Below, piece after piece: positions 8,848 through 16,866 of a DNA stretch of 64,000 bases (position 1 is its first letter; every line of letters starts with the position of its first letter). Where the stretch lies: the NCBI RefSeq assembly GCF_030283145.1, contig NZ_JASNWE010000001.1, positions 742,690 to 806,689 on the forward strand, given 5' to 3'. The stretch is from Actinomadura xylanilytica. GTDB lineage: Bacteria; Actinomycetota; Actinomycetes; Streptosporangiales; Streptosporangiaceae. The translations under genes were made by a program, and so were the position numbers. Below the pieces are notes generated by a model that saw only the letters and a list, made by a program, of their open reading frames with translations, was not told where the DNA came from and did no database searches.

Positions 8848-9253
8848 GTGACACCGACGCCCCACCCTTCACGTGCAATGAGGAGGCGTGTTTGCTGCCA
8901 GTTGTGATTCCCCGCTGGCGGCCAGTTGGTGGGGAGGCATTCTGGCCGTAGCTCATCACTCTGTGTCATTGTCTTGGAGTCCGCGAGGGGCTCCTGCTTG
9001 CTGGAGTAGTAGCTGCTCGGCCGAGGCCCCGGCCGAGGTGTCAGCGTGCGACGGGGCGGTGACCATAGAGGAGACCCGATGGCCGAGTTGGACGTAGGCG
9101 CGGAGACTCGTCAGGTGCCCCGGCGGTCCCTGGCCTGGATCTCAGTGGCGGATGGGGCAGCAGCTGGCCGCCTCCGGTGACCTGGCAGAACGTCGCCCTG
9201 GGCGTGGTGGCCAGAGGCCGGGCGGGGCGGGTCGGACAGGAACGCGTGTGCGA
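8848..9253. other. Gene-poor gap with no supported coding sequence
   Basis: This stretch follows the frameshifted remnant and precedes the orphan minus-strand gene. Its local composition is less GC-rich than the surroundings (8880-9000). A 33-codon plus-strand frame at 9079-9180, starting MAELDVGAETRQVP after a GAGGAGACCC ribosome-like site, could be the 5' stub of a lost gene. I see no RNA gene, intact mobile element or convincing hairpin here. Confidence 0.4.
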
Positions 9254-9691
9254 TCAGTAGGTGACCTTGAACTCGCGCTGGACCTGGATGTCGATGGTCC
9301 CGGAAGTGGAGGTATCGTAGGCCGCTGACTTCAGCGTCAGCGATACCGACAGGGTCCATTCGCCATAGCGGCACAGCCCCGAGGTCGTGCTCCAGGAACG
9401 CGCCCCGCCCTCACCTTTCCCCGAGGCCTCGGGGAAGGAGCCCTCGGTCACCCTGCCTTCGGGGTCGGTCATGACGAAGGTGCCCACCACGACCGCGCGG
9501 CGGGTGTAGGGCCACTCCCCCAGCATGGTCTTGCCCTTGGTCCACTTCAGCACCACGCCGGGCCAGGTCTTGTCGCTGGGATCCTCACCGCGCAGCGTGA
9601 CCGCCCACAGGTACTCGTGCTGGCGGTATCCGCTGCCAATCAGGTCACCGCTGTAGCTCCACTGATCCGCACTGCTGACGTCCATGCGCAT
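9254..9691 (-). CDS. Hypothetical protein, possibly 5'-truncated
   Basis: A 145-residue frame with ordinary-looking protein composition, rich in W, Y, T and S and alternating polar/hydrophobic residues (for example VVVGTFVMTDPEGRV and EWTLSVSLTLKSA), suggesting a beta-sandwich-like domain. A GGGGAGGG ribosome-like site precedes the two candidate starts at 9691 and 9685. There is no signal peptide, which is unusual for a domain of this look, so an N-terminus may have been lost. It lies alone in the accessory segment, divergent from the truncated radical-SAM gene. The family is not recognised. Confidence 0.5.
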   Translation of the reverse strand: MRMDVSSADQWSYSGDLIGSGYRQHEYLWAVTLRGEDPSDKTWPGVVLKWTKGKTMLGEWPYTRRAVVVGTFVMTDPEGRVTEGSFPEASGKGEGGARSWSTTSGLCRYGEWTLSVSLTLKSAAYDTSTSGTIDIQVQREFKVTY

Positions 9692-9875
9692 GCCCTCCCC
9701 GTCGGCGCCGGAACGCGATCCGGTGCTCGGCCTCCCGCTCGACTCTGTGCCAAGAACTCCCGTTTGTCACCGTCCGGATCCGGCCGACCGCCCTCCCCTC
9801 ACGCCGTCCAGGGCGGGCACGACCGCCGATACATCAGCGATCACCCAACACCTCACAGTTCATCCAACTGCAACC

Positions 9876-10586
9876 ATGTCCCAGCTCCGCGCCGAGCAAG
9901 GGGTGACCGCGTTCCGGTTCGTCGACGATCTCTTCCTGGGCGCCCGCCGCATCATCTTCCAGATGATGAGCGCGTTCACCGCAGCCGGCATCGGGGACTG
10001 GGCGCACTGGGACGCCACCGGCCGTATCAACGTCCTGGACCGCCTCACCGACCAGGCCCTGGACGTCCTAGCGGGCAACGGGCTGCGCGAGGTCGCGCTC
10101 GGGATCGAATCGGGCTCCGAGCGGATGCTGGCCCACATCGACAAGCGCATCACGCCCGCCATGATCCGCAGCGTGGTGCGACGCCTCACCGCGCACGGCA
10201 TAGCGGTGAAGGGCTACTTCATTCTCGGGCTGCCCACCGAGACGCGCGCCGAGCTCGCCGAGACCGTCGCGCTGGTGCGCGAACTCTGGGACCTCACCGA
10301 ACCGGCGCCAGGCCGGTTCCGCGCCAGCGTGTTCGAATTCCGCCCCTACCCGGGCACCCCCGAATGGGACCGGCTCATCGCCACCGGCCGATACACCCCC
10401 GCCCAGCTCATGGACTACACGGCCGTCGACCTCACCACCGCCGGCGTCGACGAAGCCATGCGCGCACGCGACGAGTTCAACTTCTCCGTGGGCCTCCAGT
10501 TCGGAGAACCCACCGTCGCCGAGATCCGAGCCGCGCTGGTCGAGCTGACCCACCAGCAGCACGCCCGTTCCCAGGAGGCGGCGTGA
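9876..10586 (+). pseudogene. N-terminally truncated radical-SAM protein gene
   Basis: From residue MSQLRAEQGVTAFRFVDD onward the product matches the second half of B12-type radical-SAM proteins: the FVDDLF strand, LREVALGIESGSERML, KGYFILGLPTETRAE and the EFRPYPGTPEWDRL segment. The N-terminal half, including the CxxxCxxC cluster motif that defines the enzyme, is absent; the frame upstream (from 9684) is proline-rich non-homologous sequence. The remaining 236 residues cannot bind the SAM-cleaving cluster, so this is probably a pseudogene. Its stop overlaps the GTG of the next gene by four bases, showing it was the first gene of a translationally coupled operon. Confidence 0.72.
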
Positions 10587-11197
10587 CCCGCGGACTGCTG
10601 GTCACCCTGGACGGACCCGGCGGCGCGGGCAAGACCACCCTGGCCCGCCGAGCCGCCGCCCTGCTCGACAGAGCGGGCGTCCCGGCCGACCTCACCACCC
10701 AACCCTCACCAGGCCCGATCGGCGCGCTGGCCCGTGCCGGCACCCACCAGTTCCACGGCCACGCACTGGCGTGCCTGGTCGCCGCCGACCGGTACCACCA
10801 CCTCGACACCCACATCCGCCCCGCCCTGGCCGCCGGCACCACGGTGATCTGCGACCGGTACATCGCCTCATCGCTGGTCTTCCAGGCGCTCGACGGCGTG
10901 GACCAGCAGTTCGTGACGCAGTTGAACCGCCATGCCGACAGCCCGGACCTGGCCGTGTTCCTGACCTGCGGGCAGGCCGAGCTCCTTCGCCGCCTGTCCG
11001 TCCGCGGCTCCCACGGCCGCTTCGAAGATGACCCCGGCAACTCGGCCAAGGAGATCGTCCGCTACCGGGCCGTGGCCGCGGCGTTCGCCTCACAGGGGAT
11101 CAGCGTCCTCGAACTCGACTCCACCACCAGTGATATCGACTCACTCGCATCACGCATCGTCACCGCAGTCCGCGCGCTACCCTCGGCCCCGACCTGA
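10583..11197 (+). CDS. dTMP kinase-like protein
   Basis: A 204-residue P-loop kinase of the thymidylate kinase family, which phosphorylates dTMP to dTDP. Visible motifs are the Walker A GPGGAGKTTLARR (about residues 10-22), the DRY motif in ICDRYIASSLVFQ (about residues 92-104), and a LID-like region around RGSHGRFEDD. The GTG start overlaps the stop of the radical-SAM remnant (GTGA), and the NUDIX gene follows after 25 bp. Because it sits in an accessory cassette rather than next to the replication genes that often flank housekeeping tmk, it may act on a specialised nucleotide. That is inference. Confidence 0.82.
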   Translation: MTRGLLVTLDGPGGAGKTTLARRAAALLDRAGVPADLTTQPSPGPIGALARAGTHQFHGHALACLVAADRYHHLDTHIRPALAAGTTVICDRYIASSLVFQALDGVDQQFVTQLNRHADSPDLAVFLTCGQAELLRRLSVRGSHGRFEDDPGNSAKEIVRYRAVAAAFASQGISVLELDSTTSDIDSLASRIVTAVRALPSAPT

Positions 11198-11222
11198 CCA
11201 CCACACACCCGCGAGGGGAAGC

Positions 11223-11684
11223 ATGACCGTCGAGCGCTACCGGTCCATCATCGACGTCCACGTCATCCTGGAGCGCGACGAGGAGATCCTGCTCCTGGAA
11301 CGGCAGGGCACCGGGTACTGCGACGGAATGCTCCACCTCCCCTCCGGACACCTGGACGAAGGCGAACCGGTCACCCACGGCGCAGCCCGCGAAGCCCGCG
11401 AGGAGGTCGGCGTCCACATCGACCCCGCCGACCTGACCCTCGCCACAGTCGTCCATCACCACCAACGACCCGGCCTCGCCCGCATCGGCATGTTCTTCAC
11501 CACCACCCGATGGGACGGCGAACCCCACAACGCCGAACCCCACAAATGCGGCAAGCTCCAATGGTGCGACCCGCGGATCCTGCCCTCCACCACGATCCCC
11601 TACCCCGCCGCCGGCATCCGCGCCTACCTCACCGGCACCCCGCTGATCACGCACGGCTGGCGCGAGGAGGAAGCGACGGTCTGA
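11223..11684 (+). CDS. NUDIX hydrolase
   Basis: A 153-residue NUDIX protein, a metal-dependent pyrophosphohydrolase of nucleotide-like substrates. The Nudix box G-x5-E-x7-REUXEEXGU is complete, running from GHLDEGE (about residue 42) to REAREEVGV (about residue 64). The start ATG at 11223 follows GAGGGGAAGC. It is the last gene of the radical-SAM/dTMP kinase cassette and is followed by a strong terminator hairpin. The pairing with a dTMP kinase-like protein suggests nucleotide metabolism or house-cleaning, but the substrate cannot be read from sequence. Confidence 0.88.
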   Translation: MTVERYRSIIDVHVILERDEEILLLERQGTGYCDGMLHLPSGHLDEGEPVTHGAAREAREEVGVHIDPADLTLATVVHHHQRPGLARIGMFFTTTRWDGEPHNAEPHKCGKLQWCDPRILPSTTIPYPAAGIRAYLTGTPLITHGWREEEATV

Positions 11685-11748
11685 CCCCGGGGACGGAGAC
11701 GGGAGGACCTCCAGGCATCAGAGAGGTAGCACCTCCAGATATGACGAA

Positions 11749-11789
11749 GACGCCCCGCCCTCCCGCCGAAGCGGAGAGGACGGGGCGTC
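11749..11789 (+). terminator. Terminator hairpin after the NUDIX gene
   Basis: GACGCCCCG at 11749-11757 pairs perfectly with 11781-11789. Inside it, CCTC/GAGG and CCGC/GCGG with a CGAA tetraloop extend the stem, making one long branched-free hairpin 65 bases after the stop codon. This fits the 3' end of the cassette transcript, although no T-run follows. Confidence 0.65.
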
Positions 11790-11875
11790 CGTGCCGGCTG
11801 GGCTTCCCCACCCGCCGACGACGATCAGGCTACCGGGGCAGCTCCGACGCCTTGACCGCAGACCGGCGCCCGACG

Positions 11876-11922
11876 CGCCCCGCCATCCCAGCGACAGCAG
11901 CACTCGCCGGGATGGCGGGGCG
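11876..11922. repeat. 14-bp perfect inverted repeat near the SDR remnant
   Basis: CGCCCCGCCATCCC at 11876-11889 is the exact complement of 11909-11922, with a 19-base loop. It lies between the NUDIX terminator and a truncated SDR gene. It could be a second terminator or the scar of a deletion or element; no terminal repeat partner or target duplication was found. Confidence 0.5.
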
Positions 11923-11970
11923 AGTCCCAAGGTCCGGCGGTCCGCAGGGCGAGGCCGCGGTGACCCTGCA

Positions 11971-12156
11971 AACGAGCTGCGCAAGGACGGGATCCTCGTC
12001 AACGCCGCCGACCCTGGCTACGTCGACACCGACATCTACGGCTCCGGTGGGCACTTCACCCCCGCGTGCGGCGCCGCGGTCGTGGTGTGCCTGGCGACGC
12101 TCGGCGCGGAAGGGTCGACCGGCGGGTTCTTCTGCGAGACCGGCACGGTCCCCTGA
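11971..12156 (+). pseudogene. C-terminal remnant of a short-chain dehydrogenase
   Basis: The last 61 codons before the stop at 12156 read as the end of a classical SDR: NELRKDGILVNAADPGYVDT, the strand and post-strand loop that follow the catalytic helix, then GAAVVVCLATLGAEGSTGGFF. The Rossmann motif, the serine and the YxxxK catalytic residues are all missing because the upstream frame is unrelated sequence. This is a truncated pseudogene whose 5' part was replaced, probably in the event that built this accessory segment. It converges with the quinone oxidoreductase gene, another oxidoreductase. Confidence 0.68.
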
Positions 12157-12168
12157 TAGCGGTTCGGG

Positions 12169-13146
12169 TCAGGGCAGGAGGAGCACGCGGCCGAGGTTGG
12201 TGCGCTCTTCCAGCAGACGGTGCGCCGTGGCCGCCTCGGTGAGGGGGAGGCGGGCGTGGACGGCGGTGCACAGCCGTCCGGCCACCGCGTGCTCGGTGGC
12301 CTCGGCGACGTCCCGGCGGGCCTGCTCTGGGGCGGACTTCCGCCAGCCCATGATGGTGAACCCGGTCAGCGTCCGCAGTCCGAAGACGCTGGTGAGGGGG
12401 ACGCCGGTGAGGTCGCCGCTCGCGGCGCCGTAGGTCACGGCGCGGCCGAGGGGGGCCAGCAGGTCGACACTGTGGCGCAGGACGTCGCCGCCGACGGCGT
12501 CCAGGACGACGTCCACACCGTGCGGGGCGGCGTCGCGGACCCGGTCGGGCCAGTCGCCGCGGGTGTGGTCGACGGCGGCGTCGGCGCCGTGCTCGCGGGT
12601 GAAGGCGAGTTTGTCCGGTGCGCTGGCGGTGGCGATGACCGTCCCGGCGCCGAGGAGTTTGGCCAGCTGTACGGCCAGGTGGCCGATGCCGCCGGCGGCG
12701 GAGTGGACGAGGACGGTCTCGCCGGGCGCGGTCCGGGCGATGCGCAGCGCGCCCAGGGCGACGGGGGCGGCCATGGGCAGCACGGTGGCGGTGGCGGTGT
12801 CGAGGCCGTCGGGGACGAGGACGAGCCAGGAGGTGTCGGCGGTGACGTAGTCGGCGTACGCGTCTTCGCCCACCAGTGCTGCGACGCGTGCTCCGATCAG
12901 GGCGGGGTCGGCGCCGTCGCCGACGGCCTCGACGGTGCCGACGACGTCGCCGCCGGGCTTGCCGGGCAGCGGGCGCTGGAAGAGCGCGCCGCTGGTCGGG
13001 CCCTGCCGCGACTTGGTGTCGACGAAGTGCGCGCCGATCGCCTCGACGCGGACGAGCACCTGGCCGGGGCCCGGTTCGGGGACGTCCGCCTCTTCGATCT
13101 TCAGGACCTCGGGGTCCCCGTATTCGTGGTAGCGGATCCGTCGCAT
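12169..13146 (-). CDS. NADP-dependent quinone oxidoreductase-like protein (zinc-less MDR)
   Basis: A 325-residue medium-chain reductase/dehydrogenase of the quinone oxidoreductase type, which reduces quinones or activated alkenes with NADPH. The N-terminal GroES-like part carries KIEEADVPEPGPGQVLVRV; the nucleotide site is HSAAGGIGHLAVQLAKLLGA (about residues 145-164). The cysteine and histidine ligands of zinc alcohol dehydrogenases are absent, as is normal for this subgroup. The ATG at 13146 is chosen over the longer frame, which would read through the operator. It is divergent from a TetR gene and shares with it a twin operator at 13178-13230, so TetR repression relieved by a small ligand is likely. 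Confidence 0.88.
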   Translation of the reverse strand: MRRIRYHEYGDPEVLKIEEADVPEPGPGQVLVRVEAIGAHFVDTKSRQGPTSGALFQRPLPGKPGGDVVGTVEAVGDGADPALIGARVAALVGEDAYADYVTADTSWLVLVPDGLDTATATVLPMAAPVALGALRIARTAPGETVLVHSAAGGIGHLAVQLAKLLGAGTVIATASAPDKLAFTREHGADAAVDHTRGDWPDRVRDAAPHGVDVVLDAVGGDVLRHSVDLLAPLGRAVTYGAASGDLTGVPLTSVFGLRTLTGFTIMGWRKSAPEQARRDVAEATEHAVAGRLCTAVHARLPLTEAATAHRLLEERTNLGRVLLLP

Positions 13147-13177
13147 GATGATGTCCTCCACAAAGGCGACATGGATA

Positions 13178-13230
13178 AACTTGACCGATAGTCCAGTTAG
13201 CCGGAACTGTACTGGACCGACGGTCAAGTT
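13178..13230. promoter_or_regulatory. Twin inverted TetR operator between oxidoreductase and tetR
   Basis: AACTTGACCG (13178-13187), three bases, GTCCAGT (13191-13197), then 13 bases, then the exact complements ACTGGAC (13211-13217), three bases, CGGTCAAGTT (13221-13230). The right half also contains a compact GACCG-A-CGGTC palindrome. Two opposed copies of a 20-base site, 17 of 20 positions identical, sit in the only gap between the divergent genes, which is the standard layout for autoregulated TetR control. Confidence 0.8.
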
Positions 13231-13259
13231 GTCGACGCGGAACGAGAGAAGGGCACCCG

Positions 13260-13904
13260 ATGGCCGAGGGCCGACGCGAACGCGCCGACGCGGTACGCAA
13301 CCGCCAGGCGATCCTGCGGGCGACCGAGGAGCTCCTGACCCGGCACGGCCCCGAGGAGATCTCTATGGAGCGGATCGCCGCCGCCGCCGGCGTCGGCAAG
13401 GGCACCCTGTTCCACCGCTTCGGCAGCCGCATGGGCCTCATGCGGGCGCTGATGGAGGAACGGGCGCTCACCCTTGGCGAGGCCGTCGCGGCAGGACCCC
13501 CGCCCCTGGGCCCCGGCGCCCCGCCGAGCGAACGCCTCCTGGCCTTCCTCGACGGTCTCGTCGACCTGGTCGCCCGCAACAAGGGCCTCTTGGCCGCGCT
13601 CGGCCACGCCGCCACCACCGCGCACAAGGACGACAAACCGCACCCCCTCCACGCGCGCTGGCACGACCACATCCGCGCGCTGATCGCCGAAGCGCGCCCC
13701 GACCTGGACGCCGACCTGCTGGCCCACATCCTCATCGGCAGCGTGCAGGGCAACGCCGTCCGGCGCCTGTTGGAGCAGGGCGGCGAGGCGCGCGTCGCCC
13801 GCTCCCTGCACACCCTGGTCACCGCCCTGCTGGCCGCCGCACCGCAAGCCCCCGCGCCGGGCGGCGCCGACTCAGGAGCCGGGGCCCGACCAGCGCGGGC
13901 CTGA
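13260..13904 (+). CDS. TetR family transcriptional regulator
   Basis: A 214-residue TetR-type repressor. The N-terminal DNA-binding helices run from RNRQAILRATEELLTRHG to VGKGTLFHRFGSR (about residues 13-58), with the recognition helix in GTLFHRF. The C-terminal part (about residues 60-190) is an alpha-helical ligand domain containing conserved-looking HAR and GNAVRRLLE segments. It is divergent from the quinone oxidoreductase gene and begins 30 bp after the twin operator, so it probably represses both genes. Its stop codon falls inside the first unit of a 15-bp tandem repeat, suggesting that its last ten or so codons have been remodelled. Confidence 0.9.
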   Translation: MAEGRRERADAVRNRQAILRATEELLTRHGPEEISMERIAAAAGVGKGTLFHRFGSRMGLMRALMEERALTLGEAVAAGPPPLGPGAPPSERLLAFLDGLVDLVARNKGLLAALGHAATTAHKDDKPHPLHARWHDHIRALIAEARPDLDADLLAHILIGSVQGNAVRRLLEQGGEARVARSLHTLVTALLAAAPQAPAPGGADSGAGARPARA

Positions 13905-13960
13905 GCGGCGCGGACCTGAGCGGCGCGCACCTGAGCGGCGCGCACCTGAGCGGCGCGCAC
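13901..13960. repeat. Four tandem 15-bp units, pentapeptide-repeat-like
   Basis: CTGAGCGGCGCGCAC is repeated four times head to tail (first unit has GGAC instead of GCAC). Read from 13901 it encodes LSGAD/LSGAH units, the A(D/N)LxG pattern of pentapeptide-repeat proteins. No longer open pentapeptide domain surrounds it, so it is either a remnant or a chance minisatellite. It overlaps the tetR stop codon. Confidence 0.6.
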
Positions 13961-14159
13961 CGCGAGCGCCTCACCGTACTGCGCCAGCCTCTGCGAGCGG
14001 TTCCCCTGCCGGTGGATGTTCCAGGCCGATACGACGCCACGCACACGCGTGAACTGGCCCTGTACCTCTTGGCTGGTCATGGCTCTGGCTCGATTACCCC
14101 ATTCCCGGTGATCCGGGCGGATACCGCAATGGCATCATGTGCGCGGACGGGGAGGCGGC

Positions 14160-16370
14160 ATGACGACGCGGGAATCCGTGCGCGATCGCACGGGTCTCGG
14201 GCCCAAGGGCCTGGTGCGGGAGGCGCGCGCCCTCCTGGACTCCGCCGCCACCTTGCTGGACGACCACCGCCGCGCGCTGGACGAGGTGCTCGGCGCGCTC
14301 GCCCCGCTGCGCGCGCAGGCGGTCAAGGACGCGCTCGTCGAGGTGCCGGTGGCGCGGCTCAGGGACGTCAGCGGCGGGCGGCTGCGGCTCGGCCCGCTCG
14401 AAGACGCCGGGATCGGCACGGTGCTCCACGTCCTGGACACCACCCCGTACAGACTCCAGCTACTGCCCGGCGTGGGTCCGCAGACCGCCGCGCAGCTGCA
14501 CGCCGCCGCGCGGCGGATCGCCGACGCGGCGGAACGGTCCGCGAGCATCCGGCTCGATGTCGACGCGCGTGATCCCGCCACCACCGCGCTGGTCGTCGCG
14601 CTGCACCGGCTGGTGAACGCCGGGCCCGAGCTGTCCCGCGCGGAGGCCGCCGCGAGGGAGCTCGGCGGGCGGCTCGGCCCGCCGGTCGCGGACGCGCGTC
14701 CGGCACTGTCCTGGTGGCGGCGGTCGTTCGCGGGACGGCGGCGGCGCGGCCGGGCCCGCGAGGCGCTCGGCGAGATCGCCGCGCTGCTCGCCGCGGAGGA
14801 CGCCCGCGGCACCGCGCTGCTGCTCCCTCAGGCGTCGGTGGACCTGCTGCGCCCGGCGGCGTCCGGCGCCGAGGCGTGGCTCGACTTCGGGGTCCGCGCC
14901 GCCGACTACCACACGCTGCTCGCCGAGCTGGCCGCGCTCGAACCCGAGCGCGAGGCGGCCGAGGGGTTCCTGCCCGCCGGCGTCGCCGAGCGGGTGAAGG
15001 CGCAGCCGCTCGACGACGCCCACCGCACCGTCTCGCTGCGCGGCTACCAGGCGTTCGGCGCCCGCTTCGCGCTCGCCCAGGAACGGGTGATCCTCGGCGA
15101 CGAGATGGGCCTGGGCAAGACCGTGCAGGCCATCGCGGCGATCGCGCACCTGCGGGCCGGGGGCGGGACGCACTTCCTGGTGGCCTGCCCGGCCAGCGTC
15201 CTGGTCAACTGGCTGCGCGAGATCGAGGCGCGCTGCACGCTCGCCGCGCACCCGGTGCACGGCCCCGGGCGGGCGGCGGCGCTCGCCGCGTGGATCGGCT
15301 CGGGGGGCATCGCGGTCACGACCCTGGACAGCCTGTACGCGCTGGACGTCCCGTCCGGCGTGCCGGTCGCGATGTTCGTCGTGGACGAGGCGCACTACGC
15401 CAAGAACCCCGAGGCGCGCAGGTCCAGAACCGTCGCGGCCTGGTGCGGGCGGACCGCGCGGGTGCTGCTCCTCACCGGTACCCCGATGGAGAACCGGGTG
15501 GCCGAGTTCCGCGTCCTCGTCGGGTACCTGCGGCCGGAGCTGCTGACCGAGATCGGGCCGGACGAGGCGGCCGTGGGGCCCCGGGCGTTCCGGTCCGCCA
15601 TCGCCCGCGTCTACCTGCGCCGCAACCAGCGGGACGTGCTCGCTGAGCTGCCCGAGGTCGTGCACGTGGACGAGTGGGAGGAGTTCAGCCCGTCCGACGA
15701 GGCGGCCTACCGGCGGGCGGTGGCCGAGGGGAACTTCATGGCCATGCGCCGTGCCGCCTACGCCGTACCGGCCGGGTCGGCCAAGCTGCGGCGGGTGGCG
15801 GAGCTGGCCGGCGAGGCCGCCGAGAACGGGCTGAAGGTGGTGGTGTTCTCCTACTTCCGCGACGTGCTCGCCGCCGTGCACGGCGTCCTCGGCCCGGACG
15901 CGCACGGGCCGGTCACCGGCGCGGTGCCGGCCGCCCGGCGGCAGGCGCTGGTCGACGCGTTCACCGCCGCGCCGGGGCACGCGGTGCTGCTCGCGCAGAT
16001 CCAGGCGGGCGCCAGCGGCCTCAACCTCCAGGCCGCGTCCGTGGTGATCCTCTGCGAGCCGCAGGTCAAGCCGGCCCTGGAGGCGCAGGCGGTGGGCCGG
16101 ACGCACCGGATGGGCCAGGTCCGCCGCGTCCAGGTGCACCGGCTCCTCACCCCGGCGGGCGTCGACCGGCGGATGCTGGAGATCCTCGGCGTCAAGGCGC
16201 GGCTGTTCGACGACTACGCGCGGCGCAGCGACCTGGCCGAGGCGGCGCCGGAGGCGGTGGACGTCGCCGAGCAGTCGCTGGCTCGCCGGATCGTCGAGGA
16301 GGAGCGGGTGCGCCTGGAGACCGGCCCCGGCGCGGTGGCGGACCCTGAGGACACCGGTGGCGGACCCTGA
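14160..16370 (+). CDS. SNF2-type DEAH helicase with N-terminal helix-hairpin-helix
   Basis: A 736-residue Swi2/Snf2-family DNA translocase. Motif I is GDEMGLGKT (about residue 313), motif II is DEAH (about residue 408), motif III is LLTGTPMEN and motif VI is GRTHRMGQ (about residue 646). The first 250 residues are separate from the core and include a helix-hairpin-helix-like LLPGVGPQTAAQL (about residues 101-113), a general DNA-backbone contact. Such proteins remodel protein-DNA complexes; the cell role here is unknown. The ATG at 14160 follows GGGGAGGCGGC. An OsmC gene follows, with no sign of shared function. It could be a repair or defence-related translocase. Confidence 0.88.
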   Translation: MTTRESVRDRTGLGPKGLVREARALLDSAATLLDDHRRALDEVLGALAPLRAQAVKDALVEVPVARLRDVSGGRLRLGPLEDAGIGTVLHVLDTTPYRLQLLPGVGPQTAAQLHAAARRIADAAERSASIRLDVDARDPATTALVVALHRLVNAGPELSRAEAAARELGGRLGPPVADARPALSWWRRSFAGRRRRGRAREALGEIAALLAAEDARGTALLLPQASVDLLRPAASGAEAWLDFGVRAADYHTLLAELAALEPEREAAEGFLPAGVAERVKAQPLDDAHRTVSLRGYQAFGARFALAQERVILGDEMGLGKTVQAIAAIAHLRAGGGTHFLVACPASVLVNWLREIEARCTLAAHPVHGPGRAAALAAWIGSGGIAVTTLDSLYALDVPSGVPVAMFVVDEAHYAKNPEARRSRTVAAWCGRTARVLLLTGTPMENRVAEFRVLVGYLRPELLTEIGPDEAAVGPRAFRSAIARVYLRRNQRDVLAELPEVVHVDEWEEFSPSDEAAYRRAVAEGNFMAMRRAAYAVPAGSAKLRRVAELAGEAAENGLKVVVFSYFRDVLAAVHGVLGPDAHGPVTGAVPAARRQALVDAFTAAPGHAVLLAQIQAGASGLNLQAASVVILCEPQVKPALEAQAVGRTHRMGQVRRVQVHRLLTPAGVDRRMLEILGVKARLFDDYARRSDLAEAAPEAVDVAEQSLARRIVEEERVRLETGPGAVADPEDTGGGP

Positions 16371-16455
16371 GGAAGCGGACGGCGGACCCTGAGGAAGTAC
16401 GCGCGGGGTCCCCGTGTTTCGATGGTGCAAGTTCCACGACGATCAAGGGGATGTC

Positions 16456-16863
16456 ATGCCAGAGGTGAGGGTGGAGCGCACCGGCGACGGCTTCGAGGCC
16501 ACCAACGACCGCGGCGCGCGCGTGGCGATCGGCGATTCCGCCACCGACGGCGTGTTCACGCCGGTCGAGCTGCTCCTGGCCGCGCTCGGCGGCTGCGAGC
16601 TGGTGACCGTCGAGCCGCTGACCGCGCAGCGCGGGCACCGGATGGTCCGGCTCGCCGCGACGGTGGCGGCCGACAAGATCGCCACCAGCAGGCTGGGCAC
16701 CATCACGCTCACCTACGACGTGGAGCTCCCGGAGGGGGACGACGAGGCCGCCGGCGTGCTGGCCGCGGTCGCCGGACGGGTGCACGACAAGTACTGCACC
16801 GTCGGCAACGCGCTCCGGGACCCCATGCAGGTCGACCAGGTCGTCCCCGAGACCACGGCCTGA
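16456..16863 (+). CDS. OsmC family peroxidase-like protein
   Basis: A 135-residue OsmC/Ohr-fold protein. The two redox cysteines are in ALGGCELV (about residue 53) and KYCTVGNAL (about residue 115), as in peroxidase members that reduce organic hydroperoxides through a cysteine pair. The ATG at 16456 is preceded by AAGGGG; the longer frame from 16414 adds a stretch with no family similarity. It lies between the helicase and the S33 peptidase and converges with the latter with a 3-bp gap. Substrate and electron donor are not shown by the sequence. Confidence 0.85.
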   Translation: MPEVRVERTGDGFEATNDRGARVAIGDSATDGVFTPVELLLAALGGCELVTVEPLTAQRGHRMVRLAATVAADKIATSRLGTITLTYDVELPEGDDEAAGVLAAVAGRVHDKYCTVGNALRDPMQVDQVVPETTA

Positions 16864-16866
16864 CCG

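Noticed and set aside
8477..9253. Attachment site or integrase for a mobile element after glnA
   Set aside because: No tRNA, no tyrosine or serine recombinase motif and no direct repeat at the borders was seen.
13820..14080. Minus-strand RAAQV repeat protein
   Set aside because: The repeat is the complement of the 15-bp tandem units; no start signal or family match was seen.
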